Positions 8,450-16,917 of a stretch of DNA of 64,000 bases are shown piece after piece; position 1 is the stretch's first letter; each line of letters begins with the position of its first letter. Below the pieces are notes generated by a model. The model saw nothing but the letters and a program-made list of their open reading frames with translations, had not been told where the DNA came from and did not search any database. The position numbers were made by a program, and so were the translations under genes. Source of the DNA: Mesorhizobium sp. (GTDB lineage Bacteria > Pseudomonadota > Alphaproteobacteria > Rhizobiales > Rhizobiaceae); NCBI GenBank assembly GCA_004017275.1, contig SAKE01000013.1, forward strand, positions 1-64,000. Reading direction: 5' to 3'.

Positions 8450-9424
8450 ATGACCACCAAGCACGCGCCCGTTCTTATCATCGGTTCCGGCCCGGCCGGC
8501 TATACGGCGGCGGTCTATGCCGCCCGCGCCATGTTGAAGCCGATGCTGGTCGCCGGCTTGCAGCAGGGCGGTCAGCTGATGATCACCACCGATGTCGAGA
8601 ACTATCCCGGCTTCGCCGATCCCATCCAGGGTCCGTGGCTGATGGAGCAGATGCTGAAGCAGGCCGAGCATGTCGGCACCGACATCATCAACGATATCAT
8701 CACCGAGGTCGATCTCAACGTGCGGCCGTTCCGCGCCAAGGGTGATTCCGGTACCACTTACACTGCCGACGCGCTGATCATCGCGACCGGCGCGCAAGCG
8801 AAATGGCTGGGCATCCCGACCGAACAGGACTTCATGGGTTTTGGCGTCTCGGCCTGTGCCACCTGCGACGGCTTCTTCTACCGCGGCAAGGATGTCGCGG
8901 TGATCGGCGGTGGCAATTCGGCGGTAGAAGAGGCGCTCTATCTGTCCAACCTCGCCAAGAGCGTGACGGTCATCCACAGGCGCAGCGATTTCCGCGCCGA
9001 GCGCATCCTGCGTGAGCGGCTCCTGAAGAAGGACAATGTCCGCGTCATCTGGGACACGATCGTCGACGAGATCACCGGCCGGCCGGGCAAGACGCCGCTG
9101 CCGCCGTCGGTCGAAGGCCTGAAGCTCAAGCATGCGGCGACCGGCGAGATTTCGCACCTCAAGGTCGATGGCGTGTTCGTAGCCATCGGCCATGCACCGG
9201 CGGTCGAACTGTTCGCAGGCAAACTGAAGCAGAAGCCGAACGGCTATCTGTGGACGGCGCCCGACTCGACCCGCACCGACGTGCCCGGCGTGTTCGCGGC
9301 CGGCGACGTCACCGACGACATCTACCGCCAGGCGGTAACGGCGGCGGGGCTGGGCTGCATGGCCGCACTCGAGGCGGAGAAGTATCTGGCTGGCATCGAA
9401 ATGCACCGCGAGGCGGCCGAGTAG
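8450..9424 (+). CDS. trxB: Thioredoxin-disulfide reductase
   Basis: This 324-residue flavoprotein transfers electrons from NADPH to thioredoxin in the cytoplasm. The FAD site IIGSGPAGYTAAVYAARA is at the N terminus, the redox-active CATCDG disulfide is near residue 140, and the NADPH site VIGGGNSAVEEALYL follows. The C-terminal FAD motif reads AAGDVTDDIYRQ. Length is typical. An LsrB-like regulator follows 81 bp downstream on the same strand, and LsrB has been linked to oxidative stress and glutathione in S. meliloti, so a shared redox role is plausible. Confidence 0.95.
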   Translation: MTTKHAPVLIIGSGPAGYTAAVYAARAMLKPMLVAGLQQGGQLMITTDVENYPGFADPIQGPWLMEQMLKQAEHVGTDIINDIITEVDLNVRPFRAKGDSGTTYTADALIIATGAQAKWLGIPTEQDFMGFGVSACATCDGFFYRGKDVAVIGGGNSAVEEALYLSNLAKSVTVIHRRSDFRAERILRERLLKKDNVRVIWDTIVDEITGRPGKTPLPPSVEGLKLKHAATGEISHLKVDGVFVAIGHAPAVELFAGKLKQKPNGYLWTAPDSTRTDVPGVFAAGDVTDDIYRQAVTAAGLGCMAALEAEKYLAGIEMHREAAE

Positions 9425-9505
9425 AGAGTTCAGAAAGCGGCTTAGCAATGCCGCGTAAAAGCCTGATTTTTCATTCAGACGCCAAAAACAGAACGAGGGG
9501 AAATC

Positions 9506-10402
9506 ATGGCGTTGGACTGGGACAAGCTACGCGTGTTTCATGCTGCGGCGGAAGCGGGGTCGTTTACCCATGCGGCCGAGACATTGCACTTGTCGCAATC
9601 GGCGATCTCGCGGCAGGTCAGTGCGCTCGAGCATGATGTCGGCGTGCCGCTGTTCAACCGCCACGCCCGAGGGCTGGTGCTGACTGAGCAGGGCGAAATG
9701 CTGTTCCGCACGGCGCATGACGTGCTGATGAAGCTGGAGACAATCAAGTCACGGCTGACCGAGACCAAGGACCGCCCCTCCGGCGTGCTCAGGGTAACCA
9801 CGACGGTGGGGCTGGGCGCCGGCTGGCTGACCGAGCGTGTGCAGGAATTTATCGAGCTCTATCCCGAAATCAGCCTGCAGCTGATCCTCGCAAACGAGGA
9901 ACTCGATCTCACCATGCGCCAGGCCGATTGCGCCATCCGGCTGCGCCAGCCGCAGCAGCCGGACCTGATCCAGCGCCGTCTGTTCACTGTGCATTTCCAC
10001 CTCTATGCGGCGCCTTCCTATGTTGCCAAGCACGGCAAGCCGGCTTCGGTCGCCGAGCTGAAGGCCCATCGCATCGTCACCTTCGGCGTGCCCGTGCCCT
10101 CGCATCTGTCGGAGTTGAATTGGCTGGAAACGGTCGGCGATTTCGAAGGCGGACAAAGGGTGCCGACGCTGCAGATCAACGACATATTGTCGATCAAGCG
10201 TGCGGTGCAGGGTGGCGCCGGTATCGCCATGCTGCCCGACTATGTGATCAGCAAGGACTCCGATCTGGTGCAGTTGCTGCCGGAGACCGAGGTGCCGTCT
10301 TTCGACACCTATTTTGCCTATCCCGACGCGATGAAGAACCAGGCCAAACTGCACGTGTTTCGAGACTTTATCATCGCCAAGGCCCGAAGCTGGTCCTTCT
10401 GA
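9506..10402 (+). CDS. lsrB: LysR regulator, LsrB/VtlR-like
   Basis: This 298-residue protein has an N-terminal winged helix-turn-helix (residues 4-62, with SFTHAAETLHLSQSAISRQV) and a C-terminal substrate-binding domain. Its place after trxB, close to an AbcR-like small RNA at about 11335-11451, fits LsrB of Sinorhizobium and VtlR of Brucella and Agrobacterium, which act on symbiosis or virulence and control AbcR RNA. A strong site, GAGGGGAAATC, precedes the ATG. The protein has a single Cys, near residue 142. The family call is firm; the orthology is inferred from context and remembered sequence. Confidence 0.8.
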   Translation: MALDWDKLRVFHAAAEAGSFTHAAETLHLSQSAISRQVSALEHDVGVPLFNRHARGLVLTEQGEMLFRTAHDVLMKLETIKSRLTETKDRPSGVLRVTTTVGLGAGWLTERVQEFIELYPEISLQLILANEELDLTMRQADCAIRLRQPQQPDLIQRRLFTVHFHLYAAPSYVAKHGKPASVAELKAHRIVTFGVPVPSHLSELNWLETVGDFEGGQRVPTLQINDILSIKRAVQGGAGIAMLPDYVISKDSDLVQLLPETEVPSFDTYFAYPDAMKNQAKLHVFRDFIIAKARSWSF

Positions 10403-10415
10403 AGGGCATATCGAT

Positions 10416-10534
10416 ATTCAGGTGATGCCGGCCTGCGAACGAGGGCTTCCTGCGCTTCCGGTACTCGCGGACCCAAATGTCCGCTCCGTTCCGGTTCTCG
10501 GAATCCCTCGCCCTCGGCTCGGCCTGACCTGAAT
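10416..10534. repeat. Short MITE-like repeat with terminal inverted repeats
   Basis: The ends are ATTCAGGT and ACCTGAAT, a perfect 8-bp inverted pair that extends imperfectly over about 35 bp (CGAGGG-TTCC in both arms). The centre is a hairpin, GCGGAC-CCAAAT-GTCCGC. The core (TGCGCTTCCGG, then an ACCCAAA-centred hairpin, then TCCGG-TCTCG) is shared with the element at 22006-22212. No coding sequence is inside. Confidence 0.55.
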
Positions 10535-10575
10535 CTCAACATGCCTCCGCGGCAGTGCGGTCTCTTTAGCTCGGC

Positions 10576-11073
10576 TTACCCCCGCCAGGGCGTTAGCCGA
10601 GGCAGCCAGCCTGGGACATTGCGACGGTAGGTGTCGTATTCGGCGCCGTAGCGGTGAGCCAATGTCGGCTCCTCGTAGAACCGCACGAAGCAGCCCATCG
10701 CAATCGCGCCGACAATTGCATAGGCAGCCAGCGTCCAGCTCGAAAACAGCAGCGCCTGGCCGAGGATGATCGACAGTACGGCGACATACATCGGGTTGCG
10801 GACATGGCGGTAGATGCCGCCGATCACCAGTCTCTCGGTCGGCGCAAGCGGAGCGGGCGTGCCCAGGCCTTCGAGCGCAAAGCGGCCGAAGGCATGCAGC
10901 AGTGCTGCGATCGCGGCGACGATCAAAAGCCCGCCGACAGGGACAAAGCCCGGCAGAGCAGACCACGGCAAGCCCCAGCGATCGGTCAACAGCCAGGGCA
11001 CCAGCCCGGCAACCACGCCGGGTGCTGCAATGAAGAAGGCCGCACTGCCGGCGATCGCCGAAAACGTCCGCAT
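10576..11073 (-). CDS. Isoprenylcysteine-methyltransferase-like membrane protein
   Basis: This 165-residue protein has about four hydrophobic segments and the ICMT/PEMT-type SAM-binding C terminus. GGIYRHVRNPMYVAVLSIILG and FYEEPTLAHRYGAEYDTYRR are the signature: the RNPMY and EEP-L---G--Y motifs bind S-adenosylmethionine near the membrane. The ATG at 11073 is preceded by GGGGAGGAAGC. Bacterial members methylate varied lipids or small molecules, so the substrate is open. It converges with the lsrB-like gene across a repeat. Confidence 0.82.
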   Translation of the reverse strand: MRTFSAIAGSAAFFIAAPGVVAGLVPWLLTDRWGLPWSALPGFVPVGGLLIVAAIAALLHAFGRFALEGLGTPAPLAPTERLVIGGIYRHVRNPMYVAVLSIILGQALLFSSWTLAAYAIVGAIAMGCFVRFYEEPTLAHRYGAEYDTYRRNVPGWLPRLTPWRG

Positions 11074-11334
11074 TGGCTGCTTCCTCCCCGATTGCCTTAG
11101 AAATGAACGCCTGCTGCCCGCTTCCACATCACTGCGCAGTTTTGGCATTTCGAGCCGAAAATCAGCCGAGATTGGCGATTCTGTAGTTGCAATCGCTCGA
11201 TTCCGCGCTCCGGTTCGCCGATTCTGCTGGTCCTATTGGCTCCTGGAATGGGTTAGACCACAGCCTGCGTCTTTTTGCATGCGTGTGTTGCAAAATAGAT
11301 GCTTGTTTCTTGGGCATGATGAGCACATATATAG

Positions 11335-11451
11335 ATCATCTCCTGGGCGCGTTCTCCTCCCATTAGCGCCCTTGAGTGTTCCCCTCTGGAGGTTAGCCTT
11401 AACAGGCACTCCAATCAAACTCAGCCGGATCTTCGTTGATCCGGCTTTTTT
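11335..11451 (+). ncRNA. AbcR/alpha-r15-like trans-acting small RNA
   Basis: Three hairpins follow each other in about 115 bases. The first has a GGGCGC/GCGCCC stem (11345-11350 with 11366-11371) whose loop shows CUCCUCCCAUU, an anti-Shine-Dalgarno element. The second has GAGTG/CACTC arms (11374-11378 with 11407-11411). The third is an intrinsic terminator with arms AGCCGGATC and GATCCGGCT and a T run. A TATATA box lies at about 11326-11331. Size, architecture and location near an lsrB/vtlR-like gene match AbcR RNAs, which bind Hfq and repress ABC-transporter mRNAs. Only one copy is visible. The family assignment comes from structure and context, not a search. Confidence 0.7.
11423..11451 (+). 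terminator. Intrinsic terminator of the AbcR-like RNA
   Basis: A perfect 9-bp stem with the TTCGTT loop is followed by six T residues. It ends the small RNA above. Confidence 0.85.
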
Positions 11452-11532
11452 GTTGCCTGCGCCCTGTTGGGGCGGCCAAAAAATTCATCAGAATTGCCAC
11501 GTAACAGTGACATGTAACCTCGGGTAACATAT

Positions 11533-11546
11533 CGCGGGCGCCCGCG
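11533..11546. repeat. 14-bp perfect palindrome
   Basis: CGCGGGC is followed directly by GCCCGCG. It lies between the AbcR-like terminator and a second RNA-like locus, and could be an operator or part of a hairpin. No partner is evident. Confidence 0.4.
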
Positions 11547-11559
11547 ACCTGCTATCCAG

Positions 11560-11758
11560 ATAATAGGACGCGGTGTGGTTCGAACGGGAGATGGGGGCAT
11601 CACTCGTACGGCCCGGGCTCAGGCGGCTACCGCGTCCGAACCGTTTCTTCCGCCGAAGTTCGGCGGCACTATATGCGGCGGACCTGCCGTTTTACCTCCC
11701 AAGGAAACGGTCCGCGAACAGAACGGCGTCCGGTCCCCGCCGGACGTCGTTTTCTTTT
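11560..11758 (+). ncRNA. Candidate structured RNA of unknown family
   Basis: This stretch between the AbcR-like RNA and the EF-G-like gene is dense in perfect inverted repeats and ends in an intrinsic terminator. GGACGCGGT (11566-11574) pairs with ACCGCGTCC (11629-11637). CCGCCGA (11650-11656) pairs with TCGGCGG (11660-11666). GCGGACC (11678-11684) pairs with GGTCCGC (11709-11715). A 10-bp terminator stem (11723-11732 with 11741-11750) is followed by TTTCTTTT. GGTTCG and CGAACC beside the long stem could add a pseudoknot. I do not recognise it as tmRNA, 6S, SRP or RNase P RNA. Short open frames across it lack credible starts. Confidence 0.42.
11723..11758 (+). terminator. Intrinsic terminator of the candidate structured RNA
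   Basis: A 10-bp stem with one G-T pair and an 8-base loop is followed by a T-rich tail (TTTCTTTT). A second hairpin, CCCCTCGA/TCGAGGGG at about 11760-11784, lies next to it and may act for the minus-strand EF-G-like gene. Confidence 0.6.
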
Positions 11759-11798
11759 GCCCCTCGAACCACGGCTCGAGGGGAGCGTCACTACGCCA

Positions 11799-13850
11799 TC
11801 AAGCAGCCTTGCCGTTGGTGTTCATCGCCTCGTCGGCCAGTCGGCCTGTGAGTTCGGCCATGTGGTCGAAGACGGCGCGGTAGCTGGCGACGCCCGCCGT
11901 CGCCGAGCGCAACTCGATAATCAGGTCGCCGATCTCGGCTTGCGGCATGGTTGCCTCCACGACATCCCATCCCGGCCAGCCAGGCCGCGCGTCGTAGCCG
12001 AGGATCTGGCCGCGCCGCTGCGGGATGAGCGCGATGATTTTTGACGTTGCTTCGGACGGTGTGACGATCTCGACCTTCATCACCGGTTCCAGAAGCACCG
12101 GCGAGCAGGCGGCCATGCCTTCCTTCATCGCCAGCCGGGCCGCCATCTGGAAGGCCATGTCGGAGGAATCGACCGCATGGTAGGAGCCGTCCGACAGGTT
12201 GACGGCGACGTCGACGACGGGGAAGCCGAGCGGACCCGATTTCAGATAGTCGCGCACACCGGTCTCGACTGACTGGATGTAGGTCTTCGGCACGACGCCG
12301 CCGGTGATGGTGTCGGTGAACTGGAAGCCGGAGCCGCGCGGCAGCGGCTTGATCTCGATCACAACGTCGCCGAACTGGCCATGGCCGCCGGACTGTTTCT
12401 TGTGACGGCCGCGCTGCTGCGCCGGTTTGCGGATCGTCTCGCGATAGGGCACCGCCGGCGTATGGCCTTCGACCGGTATCTGATTCTTGCCTTCCAGCCG
12501 CTCGCGCACGACACGTAGGTGCATCTCGCCATGGCCCGACAGCACGGTCTCTGCCGAGTCCTGGTTGTGGCGCAGGGTGAGCGAGGGATCCTCCTCGGCC
12601 AGCCGTTGGATGGCGGCCGACATCTTCACTTCGTCCTTGCGCTCCTTGGGCCGCAGCGCGAAGGCGAAGACCGGTTGGGGCGGCTCGAACTGGAACAGCT
12701 GCTTGGCGCCGCCCTTGGCCGAGCTCAGCGTCTGGCCGGTCTTGACCTCATCCAGCTTGCCCAGCGCCACTGTGTCGCCGGCCTTGGCCATCGTGAGCTT
12801 GGACTGATCCTTGCCGAGCATCCGGTAGATGCCGGAAACCTTGGCCGTTTCGCCACCGGGCAGCCAGAGTTCCGAGCTGTCGACGACCTGGCCGGAGAGG
12901 ATGCGCGACACCGATAGCTTGCCGCCATGCGGCGTGTGGATGGTCTTCATCACCTGGACCATGGTGGCCGCGCCATCGGGTGCGCCGAGCCGCTTGCGGG
13001 TTGCCTCGATGTCGGGCGCATCGTGGCGGATCGCCTTCAAGAGGCGCAGCACGCCATTGCCTTTCTCGGCAGTGCCGATCAGCACCGGCGTCACCGCGCC
13101 ATCGCGCAGATCGGCGGCAACATCGTCGAAGATGGCGTCCTTGGGCGGCTCGATCTCTTCGAGCAGCTGTTCCATCAGCTGGTCGTCATGGTCGGCCAGC
13201 GTCTCCAGCATCGAGAAGCGTGCTTCGAGCTCGCGTGCTTTGTCGTCGCCGGGTATCTGAGCCACCTCGCTCTCGGCATATTCGCGATAGATGTAGGCGC
13301 GCTCCAGCGCCAGATCGATCGACCCGATGACCACGCCGTCCTTGCGCAACGGAATTTGGCGCAGCAGCAACGGCACCGAGCTTGCCGGCTGCAGCATCTT
13401 CAGCGTGTCGCGCACACCGGCGATTGCCTTGTCGACCTTGTTGAGAAACAGGACGCGCGGCACGCCGAGATCGTCGAGCTTGCGCATGATCAATTGCAGG
13501 GCAGGAATCTTCTTTTCATCGGCCTCGGCCACGACCACCGCGAGGTCGCAGGCGGCCAGCACCGGTTCGGCCTCGAAGGAGAATTCGATGGAGCCGGGAC
13601 AGTCGACGAAAGTAAGCTGCTCGCCCATGAATTCGGTGGTGGCGATCGTCGCCTCGACGCTCATGGCGTGGGCGCGCGCCTCGGGCGAATGATCTGAAAC
13701 GGTGTTGCCTGATGAAACGGGATTTTGTCGGGGAATTGAGCCTGTACGGGCCAATATGGCTTCGAGAAGTGTCGTCTTACCGCTTGCGAAGGGACCGACT
13801 ATGGCAATGCATTTCGGTCCCGTGCGTCGTCCTCCGGCGCGAGTACCCAT
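11799..13850 (-). CDS. Elongation factor G-like GTPase (FusA paralogue)
   Basis: This 683-residue translational GTPase has the EF-G domain order. The G domain shows the P loop GPFASGKTT (residues 19-27), DCPGS as the DxxG motif and NKVD. It is followed by an EF-Tu-like beta barrel, domain III, domain IV (QSGGHGQFGDVVIEIKPL) and a C-terminal domain V. It diverges from true EF-G: the P loop and effector region are altered and it is not in an rpsL-rpsG-fusA-tuf cluster. This fits the EF-G-like/FusA2 group, whose role is unsettled. It stands alone. Confidence 0.85.
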   Translation of the reverse strand: MGTRAGGRRTGPKCIAIVGPFASGKTTLLEAILARTGSIPRQNPVSSGNTVSDHSPEARAHAMSVEATIATTEFMGEQLTFVDCPGSIEFSFEAEPVLAACDLAVVVAEADEKKIPALQLIMRKLDDLGVPRVLFLNKVDKAIAGVRDTLKMLQPASSVPLLLRQIPLRKDGVVIGSIDLALERAYIYREYAESEVAQIPGDDKARELEARFSMLETLADHDDQLMEQLLEEIEPPKDAIFDDVAADLRDGAVTPVLIGTAEKGNGVLRLLKAIRHDAPDIEATRKRLGAPDGAATMVQVMKTIHTPHGGKLSVSRILSGQVVDSSELWLPGGETAKVSGIYRMLGKDQSKLTMAKAGDTVALGKLDEVKTGQTLSSAKGGAKQLFQFEPPQPVFAFALRPKERKDEVKMSAAIQRLAEEDPSLTLRHNQDSAETVLSGHGEMHLRVVRERLEGKNQIPVEGHTPAVPYRETIRKPAQQRGRHKKQSGGHGQFGDVVIEIKPLPRGSGFQFTDTITGGVVPKTYIQSVETGVRDYLKSGPLGFPVVDVAVNLSDGSYHAVDSSDMAFQMAARLAMKEGMAACSPVLLEPVMKVEIVTPSEATSKIIALIPQRRGQILGYDARPGWPGWDVVEATMPQAEIGDLIIELRSATAGVASYRAVFDHMAELTGRLADEAMNTNGKAA

Positions 13851-14158
13851 GACTGACCTCCACTCAGGCGTTTCCCGTAGGACCGACTGGCATGCATGGT
13901 TCAGGCGTGGTCAATCGGTCCTGAGCGGCGGCCGGCCTGTTCGACCGTCGCGGGCGGGGTTCTTTTCAAGCCACCTGCCCAAAGCCATCGTCCCACTTGT
14001 TTGCCGGCAGGGCAAGGAAAATAGAAATCGCCGCTCTGCCGCGGACACGCGCTGATCGGACGCCAGGGTTGGCAGCCGGAAGCTGTTGCACGTCGGCCCA
14101 TATCGGCGGAAACTGGAACCAGGCAACCCGTCGCCCGCAGTTTGAAGGACCACCGACC
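13851..14158. other. Intergenic gap without a recognised gene
   Basis: The 308-bp gap between the divergent EF-G-like and cupin genes is GC-rich and must hold both promoters. I see no strong box, repeat or credible coding sequence; open frames that cross it have no family-like sequence. Confidence 0.5.
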
Positions 14159-14554
14159 ATGAAGATCATTGCCTGCGGCAGCGTGCCGACCATCATAGCA
14201 CCGGAAAAATATTTCACCGGCCGGGTGCTGCAGACGCCCATCATCGAGAAAGAGGCACCGGCGCGGCTTCGAGCCACGCTGGTCAGCTTCGAGCCGGGCG
14301 CGCGCACTCATTGGCATACGCATCCGCTTGGCCAGACGCTCTATGTAACCGAGGGCGCCGGTCTTGCCCAGACATGGGGCGAGCCGGTGCAGGAGATCAG
14401 GGCCGGCGACGTGATCTCGTTCGCGCCCGGTGAAAAGCACTGGCATGGCGCGGCGCCGAAATCGGCGATGACACATATCGCCATGCAGGAGGCAATCGAT
14501 GGCGTCCATGCCGACTGGCTGGAAGCGGTCAGCGACGAGCAGTATGGCGAGTGA
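14159..14554 (+). CDS. Single-domain cupin protein
   Basis: This 131-residue protein is a small cupin. The metal site is visible in the first cupin motif, PGARTHWHTHPLGQTLYVTEG, with His-x-His-x-His and a following Glu-like position. The second motif is visible in APGEKHWHGAAP. It resembles cupins annotated as carboxymuconolactone or mandelonitrile-lyase-like, but the reaction is unknown. The ATG at 14159 follows GAAGGAC; longer frames upstream are not similar to cupins. A strong terminator follows at 14574. Confidence 0.85.
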   Translation: MKIIACGSVPTIIAPEKYFTGRVLQTPIIEKEAPARLRATLVSFEPGARTHWHTHPLGQTLYVTEGAGLAQTWGEPVQEIRAGDVISFAPGEKHWHGAAPKSAMTHIAMQEAIDGVHADWLEAVSDEQYGE

Positions 14555-14573
14555 TGTTTTCTGAGCCAATATG

Positions 14574-14599
14574 AAAAACCCGGCTCGAGCCGGGTTTTT
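14574..14599. terminator. Bidirectional intrinsic terminator
   Basis: A perfect palindrome, CCCGGCTCGAGCCGGG, is flanked by AAAAA on the left and TTTTT on the right. It can end both the cupin gene (plus) and the convergent aspartate aminotransferase gene (minus). Confidence 0.9.
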
Positions 14600-14624
14600 C
14601 ATTGATTGCGATGCCGTGCGCCGG

Positions 14625-15827
14625 TCAGGTCAGCGATGCCGTGAAGCGCTGGATGCGTGTGCAGGCTTCCTCCAGCAGCGTCTCCGAGGTGGCGTAGGAG
14701 ATGCGGAAGTTGGGGCCGAGGCCGAAAGCCGAGCCGAACACCACCGCGACGCCCTCGGCCTCCAACAGTTCCGAGCAGAAGGTTTCGTCGGTGTCGATCA
14801 GCTTGCCGGCCTTCGTCTTCTTGCCGATCAGCTGGGCGCAGGAGGGATAGACATAGAAGGCGCCTTCCGGCGACGGGCAGGTGATGCCGCGCGCCTGGTT
14901 GAGCATCGAGACGACGAGATCGCGCCTGCCTTGAAAGATCGCCTTGTTCTTGGCGATGAAATCCTGCGGGCCGTTCAGCGCCTCGACCGATGCCCATTGC
15001 GCGATGGTGCAGGCGCCCGATGTCTGCTGGCCCTGGATCATGTCCATCGCCTTGATCAGCGCGACCGGACCCGCGGCATAGCCGATGCGCCAGCCGGTCA
15101 TCGCATAGGCTTTCGACACGCCGTTCATGGTCAGCGTGCGCTCGTAGAGCTTCGGCTCGACCTCGGCGATGGTCTTGAAGACGAAGTCGCCATAGGTCAG
15201 GTGCTCGTACATGTCGTCGGTCAGCGTCCAGACATGCGGGTGCTTCAACAGCACATCGGCCAGCGCCCTGAGTTCGGCTTCCGTGTAGGCAGCACCTGAC
15301 GGGTTCGACGGCGAGTTCATCAGCAGCCATTTGGTCTTCGGCGTGATCGCCTTTTCCAGCACCGCGGCAGTCAGCTTGAAGCCGTTGTCGATGGAAGTGT
15401 CGGCAAACACCGACGTGCCGCCGCAGATCGCCACCATCTCGGGATAGCTGACCCAATAGGGGCGGGGGATGATGACCTCGTCGCCCGGGTTCAGCGTCGC
15501 CATGAAGGCGTTGAACAGGATCTGCTTGCCGCCGGTGCCGACTATGGTCTGCTCGGGCTTGTAGTCGAGATTGTTCTCGCGCTTGAATTTCTTGGCGATC
15601 GCCTCGCGCAGCGGCACGATGCCCGAAACCGGCGGATACTTGGTCTCGCCACGGCGGATTGCCTCGATCGCCGCATTCTTGATGTTGTCGGGCGTGTCGA
15701 AATCCGGTTCGCCGGCGCCGAGGCCGATAATGTCACGGCCGGCATTTTTCAGCTCGCGCGCTTTCTGCGTCACCGCGATGGTGGCGGAAGGCTTTACGCG
15801 GGAGAGGGTGTCGGCAAGAAAGGCCAT
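14625..15827 (-). CDS. aatA: Aspartate aminotransferase
   Basis: This 400-residue PLP enzyme interconverts aspartate and 2-oxoglutarate with oxaloacetate and glutamate. It belongs to the class I-gamma group common in rhizobia, where AatA supports nitrogen assimilation. LGAGEPDFDTPDNI and YPPVSGIVPLREAI are near the N terminus. NSPSNPSGAAYT holds the conserved Asn, and NGVSKAYAMTGWRIGY holds the PLP-binding Lys near residue 239. I chose the ATG at 15827, where the family starts, preceded by GGAGA; an ATG at 15845 lacks a ribosome site. Confidence 0.93.
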   Translation of the reverse strand: MAFLADTLSRVKPSATIAVTQKARELKNAGRDIIGLGAGEPDFDTPDNIKNAAIEAIRRGETKYPPVSGIVPLREAIAKKFKRENNLDYKPEQTIVGTGGKQILFNAFMATLNPGDEVIIPRPYWVSYPEMVAICGGTSVFADTSIDNGFKLTAAVLEKAITPKTKWLLMNSPSNPSGAAYTEAELRALADVLLKHPHVWTLTDDMYEHLTYGDFVFKTIAEVEPKLYERTLTMNGVSKAYAMTGWRIGYAAGPVALIKAMDMIQGQQTSGACTIAQWASVEALNGPQDFIAKNKAIFQGRRDLVVSMLNQARGITCPSPEGAFYVYPSCAQLIGKKTKAGKLIDTDETFCSELLEAEGVAVVFGSAFGLGPNFRISYATSETLLEEACTRIQRFTASLT

Positions 15828-16023
15828 GAGCTTGAACGTCTCCATGGAAGATCGGCGCGGCCAGGAGCGGCCGCGGCGCTTCTCATGTCGCATGATTTCG
15901 CACAGTGCAAGCATTGTCGGCTGATCCAGCCGTCAATGAGCTGTGATCGGCAACAATAAATTCATTAACGAGCGGTAGAGGCTTGAGTGACAGGATCGCA
16001 GACCAATTGCGGAGCGAGGAACC

Positions 16024-16917
16024 GTGTCGCGCAGCATCGGGCTTGCCCACATCATCCGTCAGGACGACGGCACCTCCACCGGTGTCTGGGGCATCTACAC
16101 GCTGCAAAGCGCCTTCCAGCCAATCTTCGCCTTCAACGAAGGCAAGCTGTCGGTCGCCGCGTTTGAAGGGTTGATCCGGCCGTTCCGCGACGGCGAGCCG
16201 CAATCGCCGATGAATTTCTTCTCGACCTGTCCAGCCTCCGACCGACTGCATATCGAGTCGCTGACCAGGACTTTGCATCTTTTGAATGCCGGCGCCTGCC
16301 TGCCCCAAGAGGCGTCGATCTTCATCAATTTCGACCCGTCGGTGTTCACCGAACGCGCCGTCGCCGACGCCGCCTTGCGCGACATGCGGCTGGTGCTGCA
16401 CGAGGCCGGCATCGACCCGCGCCGCGTCGTCTGCGAAGTGACCGAGCAGCGGTCGGCATCGCAGGAAACCCTGCACAGCTTCGTCGCCGCGCTGAGGGCC
16501 AACGGCTTTCGCATCGCCGTCGACGACTATGGTGCCGACGATTCCGACATCAACCGCATCAAGGAACTGAAGCCGGATATCGTCAAGTTCGATGCCTACT
16601 GGATCACGCAGCTGATGGAGTCCGGTGCCGGCTTCGCGCTTTTGACCACCATGGTGAAAAGCTTCGCGGAGCAGGGCATCCGCACGGTGTTCGAAGGGAT
16701 CGAGGAGAGCTGGCAATTGGAGCTTGCCGAGAAATCGGGAGCGTCGATGGTCCAGGGTTTCGTGCTGGCGCGGCCCGAACTGGCGCCGACAAGTTTCCGG
16801 GTCTTCGACGAGACCAGCCAGACACCCGTCGCCGCTGCTGCCGACACGCCTGCAGCCGCCGCGGCAACGCCTTCGGCGCGGCCGGGGAAGCCATTCGGGC
16901 GTCGGGTGGCACCATGA
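16024..16917 (+). CDS. EAL-domain protein (c-di-GMP phosphodiesterase-like), first of pair
   Basis: This 297-residue protein is almost wholly one EAL domain, which in active members cleaves cyclic di-GMP to pGpG. The name motif reads EGL here. FINFDP, CEVTEQ, VDDYGADDSD, KFD, FEGIEE and QGF keep the acidic and Lys metal or catalytic positions, but the DDFGTGYSS loop is altered to DDYGADDSD. A Pro/Ala-rich C-terminal tail follows. There is no GGDEF, PAS or membrane segment. It overlaps the next EAL gene by 4 bp. Activity is uncertain because loop 6 has changed. Confidence 0.85.
   Translation: MSRSIGLAHIIRQDDGTSTGVWGIYTLQSAFQPIFAFNEGKLSVAAFEGLIRPFRDGEPQSPMNFFSTCPASDRLHIESLTRTLHLLNAGACLPQEASIFINFDPSVFTERAVADAALRDMRLVLHEAGIDPRRVVCEVTEQRSASQETLHSFVAALRANGFRIAVDDYGADDSDINRIKELKPDIVKFDAYWITQLMESGAGFALLTTMVKSFAEQGIRTVFEGIEESWQLELAEKSGASMVQGFVLARPELAPTSFRVFDETSQTPVAAAADTPAAAAATPSARPGKPFGRRVAP

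Noticed and set aside
11575..11590. GGTTCGAAC word resembling a tRNA T loop
   Set aside because: No acceptor stem, anticodon arm or CCA-type end can be folded around it; it fits the long inverted repeats of the candidate RNA better.
11575..11883. Open frames over the candidate RNA
   Set aside because: They have weak starts, cross a strong terminator and run into the EF-G-like gene end.
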